From NCBI GenBank assembly GCA_027318915.1, contig DAHVOH010000121.1:1-7193 (forward strand): a stretch of 7,193 nucleotides of DNA, in the 5' to 3' direction. The position numbers were made by a program, and so were the translations under genes. The DNA comes from Clostridiales bacterium (GTDB taxonomy: Bacteria; Bacillota_E; Sulfobacillia; Sulfobacillales; JAIMBI01). The stretch's first letter is position 1. Each line of letters opens with the position of its first letter. Under the pieces are notes generated by a model. The model saw nothing but the letters and a program-made list of their open reading frames with translations. It had not been told where the DNA came from and ran no database searches. Below are positions 1 to 4,810 of the stretch, one piece after another.

Positions 1-644
1 CCGGGCAGGAGATTGGCGAGATTGAGCGATTGGACCCCGGGGAGGAGATCGTCGTCGTCCGTCCCGCAACCATGTGGCCGGAGGCTCCGACGGCCTTGGC
101 ACCGGCCCCGGCCCCGAACACCAGCAGTTTGGAGGCGGCCCTCCGCCGCCTGGCCGAGTGGACCCTGGGTCAGGGTGGCTTGGACGGTCCGGGGCCTTAT
201 GCCGCTGTCCGCCGCCTGCTGTGCCGACAGGCGGGATCGCCCGGGGACCCGCCACCGGCTGCCGTCGAGGACGGCCTCGAGCGCGCCCGCCGATGGGCGT
301 CGCGGCTTCGCGCCGGCTATTTGGCCGTGCAAGGGCCTTCGGGTACGGGCAAAACCTTTACCGGCGCCCGCCTCATTGTCCACCTGCTGGCGCAGCGCCG
401 CCGGGTGGGCATCACCGGGCCCAGCCATGCCTTCGTCCGCCAGGTGCTGGCCGCCGCCTTGGTCGAGGCGGAAAGCCCCGGCGTCGCCGCCGTGCAAAAA
501 GTGTCGCAGCGGGACCAGGCCAGCAGCCGTCCGGAAGTCACCGTGGCGAGCGACAACGGCCCCGTGGAGCGCGGCGTGGACCAGGGGACGTTCAACCTGG
601 TGGTGGCACGGTGTTTCTGTTTTGCCGCCCCGGTCGTCGGCTGA
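1..644 (+). pseudogene. TM0106-family RecB-like nuclease/helicase, decayed fragment (partial at left edge)
   Basis: The frame is open from the window edge (codons from base 3) to a TGA at 642-644. It encodes a P-loop segment, 'YLAVQGPSGTGKT', with Walker A at bases 333-356, followed by 'GARLIVHLL' and 'RRVGITGPSH'. From memory, this order matches the start of the helicase half of TM0106-type proteins, which fuse a RecB-like nuclease to a Dna2/UPF1-like superfamily 1 helicase that acts on DNA. The next family signature, roughly 'GT-(W/F)-LF-x-R', appears only in another frame: the current frame reads 'FNLVVARCF', while the frame one base earlier reads 'GTVFLFCRPG' at about 605-634. Loss of one G from a GGG run at about 602-606 would explain this. 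Beyond about 640 no frame shows Walker B (DEAGQ-like) or later helicase motifs, so several hundred residues are missing. The N-terminus lies outside the window. I am confident of the family and fairly confident it is inactive. Confidence 0.75.
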
Positions 645-796
645 CCCGCTCCCCGCCCTTCCTCTCATCGAAGCTCCCGGAGCCCCCCTGGGTGGGGGCG
701 GGCCTGGTTGCCCCTCCCGCGGGGAGCGCGCCGCGGCTCCGCAGTGCCGTCCGCGTCGGTCCACCCGTCCCGCGCGCCCCGGCGCTTTGGCGGTCC

Positions 797-821
797 CCGG
801 AGCTGGGACGCGTCGCTCCGG
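797..821 (-). terminator. Candidate terminator hairpin downstream of the transsulfuration operon
   Basis: CCGGAGC (797-803) and GCTCCGG (815-821) form a 7-bp stem with an 11-nt loop, about 45 bases past the stop of the leftward gamma-lyase gene. A second GCTCCGG copy lies at 840-846 and could pair with the same arm. There is no clear U-tract. It is symmetrical, so it could serve transcripts on either strand. Weak call. Confidence 0.3.
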
Positions 822-866
822 ATCCGCCTCCGGCACCCCGCTCCGGAACTTAATGCAAGGTTTGGG

Positions 867-2066
867 TTAGCCGGTCCGGGGCGCCCGCCCCAACGCCCGG
901 TCCAAATCGCGCACCAGGTCATCGGCCTCCTCGATCCCGACCGACAGGCGAATCAGATTGTCCGTGATGCCGCGCCGGACGCGCTCGGGCTCCGGGATGG
1001 CGGCATGCGTCATGCTGGCCGGGTGTCCGATCAAAGACTCCACCCCGCCCAAACTCTCCGCCAGCAAGAACAAGCGCGTGGCCCCTAGCACTCTCGCCGC
1101 CGCGTCCCGAGGGGTCTCGCCCGGTCGGGGCCGCACCCAAAAGGACACCATGCCGCCGGGCCCCCGCATCTGCCGCGCGGCCAACTCGTGCTGGGGATGG
1201 TCCGCGCGTCCGGGGTAGCGCACCTGTTCCACCTCCGGGTGCCGGGCCAGAAAGTCGGCCACCCGTGTGGCATTCGCCACATGGCGCTCCATGCGCACGG
1301 CCAGGGTCTTCAGTCCGCGCAGGGTCAGCCAGGCGACCATCGGACCGGGCACCCCACCGACGGTGTTCTGGTCCCGGTGCAGCTGGACGGCCAGTTCCGG
1401 ATCCCGCACCACGGCGACCCCGCCGACCAGATCCGAATGGCCCGCCAAATACTTGGTGCTGGAATGCATCACGATATCGGCCCCGTGATCCAAGGGATTT
1501 TGCAGATAGGGACTCGCAAAGGTGTTGTCCACCACCAGCCGGGCGCCGCCGGCATGGGCGAGGTCGGCCATGGCGGCAAGGTCGACCACCGTCAGGAGCG
1601 GATTGGTGGGCGTCTCCACCCACACCATCCGCGTGGCCGGTCCCATGGCTGCCCGCACCGCTTCGGGACGGGTCGCATCCACGTAGGTCACCGTCACCCC
1701 GTAGCGTTTGAACACCTGCTCCAGGAGACGGTACACGCCGCCGTACAAATCGCTGCCCGCCACCACGTGATCCCCCGCGGACAGCAGGTGCAGGATCGAG
1801 GTGGCCGCCGCCATGCCGGACGCATACGCGACACCGAACCGCCCGCCTTCCAGGGAGGCGGCGGCCTGTTCCAAAGCGCGGCGGGTGGGATTGTCGGTGC
1901 GGGCATATTGAAAGCCCCGGTCGCGTCCCAGTCCGTCCTGGGCGAAGGTGCTCGTCTGATAAATGGGGACGTTCACGGCTCCCGTGGACGGATCGGGCGC
2001 CTGTCCGGCATGAATCGCGCGCGTGCCGAAGCCCCAGTGCTCCGCGTCCTCGTCATCCTTGCTCAC
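867..2066 (-). CDS. Cystathionine gamma-lyase / gamma-synthase family PLP enzyme
   Basis: This is a cytoplasmic Cys/Met-metabolism PLP enzyme of 399 residues, a typical length. Visible family motifs, numbered from the start used here, are 'YARTDNPTR' (about 55-63), the cofactor-binding region 'YASGMAA' (81-87), 'ETPTNPLL' (151-158), 'VVDNTFASPY' (178-187), the Schiff-base lysine in 'HSSTKYLAGHSD' (K205) and 'SLGGVESLIGHPASMTH' near residue 338. It lies about 70 bases downstream of a cystathionine beta-synthase-type gene. This favours the gamma-lyase role (cystathionine to cysteine, 2-oxobutyrate and ammonia; compare mccB) over gamma-synthase or O-acylhomoserine sulfhydrylase, which sequence alone cannot exclude. 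I chose GTG at 2066 because an AAAGGA SD lies about 10 nt upstream of it; an in-frame GTG at 2075 would sit almost against that SD. Last gene of the leftward operon. Confidence 0.9.
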   Translation of the reverse strand: MSKDDEDAEHWGFGTRAIHAGQAPDPSTGAVNVPIYQTSTFAQDGLGRDRGFQYARTDNPTRRALEQAAASLEGGRFGVAYASGMAAATSILHLLSAGDHVVAGSDLYGGVYRLLEQVFKRYGVTVTYVDATRPEAVRAAMGPATRMVWVETPTNPLLTVVDLAAMADLAHAGGARLVVDNTFASPYLQNPLDHGADIVMHSSTKYLAGHSDLVGGVAVVRDPELAVQLHRDQNTVGGVPGPMVAWLTLRGLKTLAVRMERHVANATRVADFLARHPEVEQVRYPGRADHPQHELAARQMRGPGGMVSFWVRPRPGETPRDAAARVLGATRLFLLAESLGGVESLIGHPASMTHAAIPEPERVRRGITDNLIRLSVGIEEADDLVRDLDRALGRAPRTG

Positions 2067-2092
2067 GCATCTCACGTCCTTTGTGCCAATAG

Positions 2093-2129
2093 CCGCCGGC
2101 GGCGCCGAGTCGGCGGCCGACGCCGGCGG
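2093..2129 (-). other. Intercistronic GC-rich hairpin
   Basis: CCGCCGGCG (2093-2101) pairs with CGCCGGCGG (2121-2129), a 9-bp stem in the 69-base spacer between the beta-synthase stop and the gamma-lyase start. It could stabilise or attenuate the transcript between the two cistrons. There is no U-tract, and short GC palindromes are common at this base composition, so the role is uncertain. Confidence 0.35.
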
Positions 2130-2135
2130 GCGGAT

Positions 2136-3137
2136 TCACCGCGGCCAGCGCTGCCGCTCGATGTCCAGCGCCTCGGGGCAGTGCTCCCGGAGCCACTCGT
2201 CTCGGTAGAAGCCGGACAGGTAATTGCGCCCGCTGTCGGGGAGAATCACCACCAGGAGAGACCCGGGCGGGGCCGTTTCGGCCTCCTCCAGCGCCGCGAC
2301 CAGCGCCGTGCCGGACGATCCGCCCGCCAAGACGCCCTCCAGGCGCGTCAGCGCCCGGGCGGCGGCAAACGCGGCCGCATCGCTCACCCGCCGATAGCTG
2401 TCCACCAGACTCGGGTCGAAGGTCTGCGGCACATAATCTTCACCGATGCCTTCCACCAAGAACGGGTGGCTCTCGCCGCCCGACAGCACCGACCCCTCCG
2501 GGTCGGCCGCCACCACCCGCAGGTCGGGCCGCTGTTCCTTCAGATAGCGGGCCGTGCCGGACAGCGTGCCCCCGGTCCCCACGCCGGCCACCAAGTGGGT
2601 GACGGTTCCGCCGGTCGCGGCCCAAATCTCGGGTCCGGTGCTGACATAATGCGCCCGGGGATTGGCGGGCTGTTCAAATTGACCCATGTACACGGCCCCC
2701 GGGCGCTCCGCCGCGAGCCGGCGGGCCAGCGACTGATACGAGTCGGGGTGGTCCGACGGCAAATCGCTGCGGGTGCGCACGATCTCGGCCCCGTAGGCGC
2801 CCAGCACCGCCACTTTCTCCGGACTCATCTTATCCGGCACCACGAACAGCGCGCGATATCCGCGCACCGCCGCCACCATCGCCAAGGCCACGCCGGTATT
2901 GCCGGCGGTCGCCTCGATGATGGTGCCGCCGGGTCTGAGCCTCCCCTCCCGCTCCGCGGCGTCCACGAGGGCCACCGCAATGCGGTCCTTGATGCTGCCG
3001 CCCGGATTGACCGCCTCCAGTTTCACCGCCATCGTCACCTGCGGCGGTGCCATTCGCCGGATCCGGATGAGCGGGGTGTGACCCACCGCCGCCAGCACGT
3101 CATCTCGGAGACCCGTCGCAACCCCCGGCTCCTTCAT
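2136..3137 (-). CDS. Cystathionine beta-synthase-type PLP enzyme (cysteine synthase fold)
   Basis: A fold-type II PLP enzyme of 333 residues. Motifs are 'NPGGSIKDR' with the PLP lysine K50, the substrate loop 'ATAGNTG' (76-82), the phosphate-binding loop 'GVGTGGT' (185-191) and 'GGSSGTA' (272-278). Three segments point to cystathionine beta-synthase rather than CysK/CysM: 'PDKMSPEK' (101-108), 'EGIGEDYVP' (229-237) and 'PDSGRNYLSGFYRDEW' (300-315). It would condense serine (or an O-acetylserine-like substrate) with homocysteine to give cystathionine. There is no C-terminal CBS-domain pair, so the S-adenosylmethionine-responsive module of animal enzymes is absent, as is usual for short bacterial forms. 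ATG at 3137 has a GAGGGG SD about 8 nt upstream. It starts 20 bases after the transporter gene and precedes the gamma-lyase partner, an mccAB-like arrangement. A cysteine synthase activity (mccA-like) remains possible. Confidence 0.9.
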   Translation of the reverse strand: MKEPGVATGLRDDVLAAVGHTPLIRIRRMAPPQVTMAVKLEAVNPGGSIKDRIAVALVDAAEREGRLRPGGTIIEATAGNTGVALAMVAAVRGYRALFVVPDKMSPEKVAVLGAYGAEIVRTRSDLPSDHPDSYQSLARRLAAERPGAVYMGQFEQPANPRAHYVSTGPEIWAATGGTVTHLVAGVGTGGTLSGTARYLKEQRPDLRVVAADPEGSVLSGGESHPFLVEGIGEDYVPQTFDPSLVDSYRRVSDAAAFAAARALTRLEGVLAGGSSGTALVAALEEAETAPPGSLLVVILPDSGRNYLSGFYRDEWLREHCPEALDIERQRWPR

Positions 3138-3157
3138 GCCCCCATCCCCTCATCTCC

Positions 3158-3712
3158 TTATCCCACCAGAGCCAGCACACCCACCACCATGAACACCGCA
3201 CCGGCCACCCGTCGCAGCGTCCGCTCCGGCACCCAGCGCAGCAGGATGCGGCCCGCCTCCACGGAGACGAACGCCGCGGCGCCGAGCGCGACCGCCGCGG
3301 CGGCGAAGACGCCCACCGGATGGCCGAGACGCGCCGTCCAGGCGGCGATGGTCCATTGCGTCAAATCCCCCATCTCCGCCAGAAACACCACCACAAAGGC
3401 GGTCCAGAAGGTCGACCGACCCCCGCTCCGCATCCGCTCCGGACCTTCGTGCCCCCAGATCAGCCAGACGGCGAACCCCAAGAACACCGCCCCGGCGATC
3501 CAGTGCCCGTAAGTGCCGAGCACGCGGTGCAGCAGCGTTCCCACCGCCACCGCGATCGCGGCCTGCAGGCCCAGGGCCAAGGACGCGCCGGCCCACACTT
3601 GCCGCGGGCCCCGCCCCGCCAGCGTCATCACCATCCACGCGCTCTGGTCGGGGAGCTCGGCCAGAAAAATGCTGCCACCCACCAACAGCCAAAGACCCCA
3701 TGACACCATCAT
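3158..3712 (-). CDS. GDT1/UPF0016 (TMEM165-like) membrane cation transporter
   Basis: A 184-residue, very hydrophobic protein with about six predicted transmembrane segments arranged as two halves. Each half carries a version of the family motif E-x-G-D-(K/R)-(T/S): 'ELPDQS' (E19-D22) and 'EMGDLTQ' (E113-D116). Characterised family members move Mn2+ and/or Ca2+ across membranes, probably against protons, so metal export is a reasonable guess here. Both motifs lack the usual basic residue (Q and L instead), and the first has Pro for Gly, so specificity may differ. The start is uncertain. ATG at 3712, used here, places the first motif at the usual distance from the N-terminus; a GTG at 3751 adds 13 polar residues. 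Neither has a good SD. First gene of the leftward operon, divergent from the selenoprotein gene. Confidence 0.8.
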   Translation of the reverse strand: MMVSWGLWLLVGGSIFLAELPDQSAWMVMTLAGRGPRQVWAGASLALGLQAAIAVAVGTLLHRVLGTYGHWIAGAVFLGFAVWLIWGHEGPERMRSGGRSTFWTAFVVVFLAEMGDLTQWTIAAWTARLGHPVGVFAAAAVALGAAAFVSVEAGRILLRWVPERTLRRVAGAVFMVVGVLALVG

Positions 3713-3745
3713 AGAGACGGGCTTCGCGGCCGGGGGCTCCGTTCC

Positions 3746-3757
3746 TGCCACTTGGCG
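3746..3757. promoter_or_regulatory. Operator-like inverted repeat at the selW promoter
   Basis: TGCCACTTGGCG contains the inverted repeat GCCA-CT-TGGC and matches 10 of 12 positions of the operator at 4711-4722. It overlaps the predicted -35 (3752-3757) of the selenoprotein promoter. If the neighbouring XRE regulator binds it, it would repress transcription. The similarity is directly visible; binding is inferred. Confidence 0.35.
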
Positions 3758-3779
3758 TTTGCTTGGAACTTGCTAAAAT
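3752..3779 (+). promoter_or_regulatory. Sigma-70-type promoter of the selW-like gene
   Basis: -35 TTGGCG (3752-3757) and -10 TAAAAT (3774-3779) are separated by 16 bp, in a small AT-rich island unlike the surrounding sequence. The expected transcription start is near 3786, giving a leader of about 47 nt. Confidence 0.55.
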
Positions 3780-3782
3780 ATA
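3777..3782 (-). promoter_or_regulatory. Possible -10 element of the transporter/transsulfuration operon
   Basis: On the minus strand this reads TATATT, 5/6 to the -10 consensus. It overlaps the -10 of the divergent selW promoter. No convincing -35 was found, so the call is tentative; it would start transcription near 3770. Confidence 0.3.
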
Positions 3783-3790
3783 GTGGAGCG

Positions 3791-3814
3791 GACGCACCGG
3801 CAGAGGGGTGCGTC
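3791..3814 (+). promoter_or_regulatory. 5' UTR hairpin of the selW-like mRNA
   Basis: GACGCACC (3791-3798) pairs perfectly with GGTGCGTC (3807-3814), an 8-bp stem with the 8-nt loop GGCAGAGG. It falls between the predicted transcription start and the SD at about 3819-3825. It could be a leader regulatory structure, for example selenium-responsive or mRNA-stabilising. Function unknown. Confidence 0.45.
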
Positions 3815-3832
3815 GCCCAGGGAGGGTGGAAG

Positions 3833-4075
3833 ATGGCCAAGCCATTGCTGGAGATTGAGTACTGCACGTCGTGAGGCTACCTGGAGAACGCCACCCGGGT
3901 GGTGGCTGAGGTTTTAAAGGCGATGGCGAACGACATGGAGCGGGCCACGCTGGTGCCGTCCAGCGGCGGGATTTTCGAGGTGCGCCTCAACGGGGCGACC
4001 GTGTACTCGAAGAAGGATACGGGGCGGTTTCCCGCGCCCGATGAGGTCACCGACCTCGTGCGTCAGCGAGTCTAA
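3833..4075 (+). CDS. selW: SelW/Rdx-family selenoprotein (CxxU, in-frame UGA)
   Basis: Reading through the TGA at 3872-3874 as selenocysteine (residue 14) gives an 80-residue protein ending at TAA 4073-4075. Its N-terminus has 'EYCTSUGYLENA', matching the SelW/SelT/SelH (Rdx) redox motif YCxxUGY. The C-terminal half has 'GIFEVRLNG' followed by 'YSKK', the same order as animal SelW (GxFEVxxxG...SKK). The length fits the thioredoxin-like Rdx domain. Known family members are thought to act in thiol redox reactions, often with glutathione or other thiol partners; the substrate here is unknown. The ATG at 3833 has a near-ideal SD (AGGGAGG, 3819-3825; 7 nt spacing). A SECIS-like hairpin follows the UGA. 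A true stop would leave a meaningless 13-residue peptide and a well-conserved domain with no start. Selenocysteine machinery (selA, selB, selC, selD) is not in this window. The gene is divergent from the cysteine-synthesis operon. Confidence 0.88.
3890..3906 (+). promoter_or_regulatory. Candidate bacterial SECIS apical hairpin
   Basis: GCCACC (3890-3895) pairs with GGTGGC (3901-3906) around the loop CGGGU (3896-3900). The loop begins 22 nt after the UGA and has G at its second position, fitting the bacterial SECIS pattern as I recall it (short stem-loop about 16-37 nt after UGA, G among the first two loop bases). The stem may extend through a bulge, with GAAC (3886-3889) pairing with GTTT (3911-3914). 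An alternative pairing of 3876-3881 with 3901-3906 is possible. The role would be SelB binding for Sec insertion. Confidence 0.6.
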
Positions 4076-4083
4076 ACGGCGGG

Positions 4084-4122
4084 CGGCGGCGGCCGGGCCT
4101 CTTGCGGGCCCGGCCGCTGCTG
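4084..4122 (+). terminator. Strong hairpin after the selW-like gene
   Basis: GCGGCCGGGCC (4089-4099) pairs perfectly with GGCCCGGCCGC (4107-4117), an 11-bp all-G/C stem with a 7-nt loop. With G-U pairs it extends outward to 4084/4122. It starts 9 bases after the TAA. No U-tract follows, so termination may be incomplete or of the hairpin-only kind. Confidence 0.55.
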
Positions 4123-4208
4123 TGTTGGCCGTCGTCCACCCGGCGCTCCGGCCGGGTCCGATGGCTTGGCATGCATGACCAGGCCCCGCGGGCGCCCATC
4201 CCGCCCTT

Positions 4209-4229
4209 CGCCGGTGTGGCCGCCCGGCG
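4209..4229 (-). terminator. Possible hairpin downstream of the 81-residue protein gene
   Basis: CGCCGG (4209-4214) and CCGGCG (4224-4229) could form a 6-bp stem with a 9-nt loop, 17 bases past the leftward gene's stop. No U-tract; GC composition makes chance pairing likely. Confidence 0.2.
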
Positions 4230-4245
4230 ACGCGGAGCCTCGGCC

Positions 4246-4491
4246 TCAGGGTCCGTCCCCGATCCGCTCCGACGGCGACGTCGGGATCTCCGGCCAGACG
4301 GCCACCCAACTCCCGTCCTCCCACACGGCTTGCAACTGCAGGTCCAGCTCCCGCCGCAGACTTAGGACCCACCCGGCCATCGCGTCGTAGTCGAGCCATC
4401 CGGTCCTGTAGAGCCGCACCAGCAAATCACGCTGCGCACAGTAACTGGCGCGATGGGATCGGTCCGCCATCCGGCGTTCACGTTGGGTCAT
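4246..4491 (-). CDS. Small protein of unknown function, coupled to XRE regulator
   Basis: An 81-residue protein that I do not recognise. The N-terminus is basic and polar; the middle (about 15-63) alternates aromatic and leucine-rich stretches with tryptophans ('LYRTGWLDYDAMAGWVLSLRREL', shortened here to its ends LYRTGW and LRREL); the tail is Pro/Ser-rich. There is no signal peptide, membrane segment or cysteine motif (a single Cys near residue 18). The ATG at 4491 has a GAGGTG SD (4504-4499) spaced 7 nt and overlaps the last 14 bases of the upstream regulator gene, so the two are probably translationally coupled. A second in-frame ATG lies at 4470. Being co-transcribed with a phage-type repressor, it could be a regulator partner, effector or toxin-like protein, but nothing in the sequence decides this. 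Confidence 0.6.
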   Translation of the reverse strand: MTQRERRMADRSHRASYCAQRDLLVRLYRTGWLDYDAMAGWVLSLRRELDLQLQAVWEDGSWVAVWPEIPTSPSERIGDGP

Positions 4492-4690
4492 AGCAAAACA
4501 CCTCGTCGAACGCGACCCCCAGGCTCAACATGCCGGCAATGAACTTGGCGCCCGGACGGCGCCGGCCGTTCAAGACCCGGTTCACCTGGGAGTGGTTGAC
4601 ACCGATGGCCCGGGCCAGATCTTTCTCAGACCAATGACGTGCCGCCATCAGGGCCCGAACGCGTTCCGGGCGAATTGCCACCATGCTCAT
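4478..4690 (-). CDS. XRE/Cro-type helix-turn-helix transcriptional regulator (70 aa)
   Basis: A single-domain DNA-binding protein. The helix-turn-helix spans about residues 7-44: 'RPERVRALMAARHWSEKDLARAIG' supplies helices 1-2 and 'NHSQVNRVLNGRR' the recognition helix. The C-terminal 'GAKFIAGMLSLGVAFDEVFCYD' resembles the '(S/A)KFIAGLL...F(D/E)xxF' ending of phage-type XRE proteins in Firmicutes. There is no ligand-binding domain. ATG at 4690 is used, with an AGGATGG SD about 9 nt upstream; ATG 4684 and GTG 4681 are alternatives. Its predicted promoter is bracketed by two TGCC-N4-GGCA operators, which suggests autoregulation or control by the divergent regulator. Its 3' end overlaps the next gene. 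Confidence 0.8.
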   Translation of the reverse strand: MSMVAIRPERVRALMAARHWSEKDLARAIGVNHSQVNRVLNGRRRPGAKFIAGMLSLGVAFDEVFCYDPT

Positions 4691-4710
4691 GCTCGTTGGC
4701 CATCCTGACG

Positions 4711-4722
4711 TGCCATTTGGCA
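4711..4722. promoter_or_regulatory. Operator O1 (TGCC-N4-GGCA)
   Basis: TGCCATTTGGCA is an inverted repeat with 5-bp arms (TGCCA/TGGCA) and a 2-bp centre. It covers the predicted transcription start (about 4718) of the leftward XRE gene. Its left part TGCCATT also pairs with AATGGCA at 4727-4733. Confidence 0.6.
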
Positions 4723-4724
4723 TG

Positions 4725-4753
4725 AGAATGGCATACGGTGTGCCGTTTGGCAA
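4725..4753 (-). promoter_or_regulatory. Promoter of the leftward XRE gene
   Basis: On the minus strand, -35 TTGCCA (4753-4748; 5/6) and -10 CATTCT (4730-4725; 3/6) are separated by 17 bp, with an extended -10 TGC just before the -10. The weak -10 makes this moderate. The predicted leader is about 28 nt. Confidence 0.45.
4741..4752. promoter_or_regulatory. Operator O2 (TGCC-N4-GGCA)
   Basis: TGCCGTTTGGCA matches O1 at 11 of 12 positions and lies exactly 30 bp from it, about three helical turns. It overlaps the -35 of the leftward promoter and ends three bases before the -35 of the rightward promoter. Confidence 0.6.
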
Positions 4754-4755
4754 AT

Positions 4756-4784
4756 TTGAGCAGCCTTTTGCGGTGGAGTACAAT
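4756..4784 (+). promoter_or_regulatory. Promoter of the rightward XRE gene
   Basis: -35 TTGAGC (4756-4761; 4/6) and -10 TACAAT (4779-4784; 5/6) have the ideal 17-bp spacing. Transcription should begin near 4791. The TTG that could serve as a start codon (4784) would then lie inside the -10, which argues for the downstream start at 4811. Confidence 0.6.
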
Positions 4785-4796
4785 TGCCTACAGGCA
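4785..4796. promoter_or_regulatory. Operator O3 (TGCC-N4-GGCA) within a 16-bp palindrome
   Basis: TGCCTACAGGCA is the core of a perfect inverted repeat, ATTGCCT-AC-AGGCAAT (4783-4798; 7-bp arms). It overlaps the end of the -10 and the predicted transcription start of the rightward XRE gene, a classical repressor position. Confidence 0.6.
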
Positions 4797-4810
4797 ATGG
4801 AGGTGACGCC

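Noticed and set aside
682..699. GCCCCC...GGGGGC hairpin after the helicase fragment
   Set aside because: Homopolymeric G/C arms in very GC-rich sequence with no U-tract; chance cannot be excluded.
74..853. 259-codon plus-strand frame over the helicase fragment as a separate gene
   Set aside because: Only about ten codons near 605-634 resemble the family, explained by the frameshift. The rest is Pro/Arg/Gly-rich shadow translation.
1188..3512. A 774-codon open frame on the plus strand
   Set aside because: It lies antisense to the beta-synthase and gamma-lyase genes, which have clear family motifs. Its His/Arg/Gly-rich translation shows no domain; it is a by-product of high GC.
3872..3874. 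UGA as Trp/Gly in an alternative genetic code, or a sequencing error for TGC/TGT
   Set aside because: Other genes in the window end on TGA (for example 4480-4478, 5171-5173, 6093-6095, 6677-6679), so it is a stop in this code. An error is possible, but a UGA exactly at the CxxU position with a following SECIS-like hairpin favours Sec.
3891..3902. Perfect 12-bp palindrome CCACCCGGGTGG in selW as a protein-binding site
   Set aside because: A hairpin using the flanking bases (3890-3906) is more stable and explains it better as part of the SECIS-like element.
3914..4399. A 161-codon minus-strand open frame antisense to selW
   Set aside because: Low-complexity Arg/Ala/Gly translation with no SD or motif. 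It conflicts with selW and with the coupled 81-residue gene.
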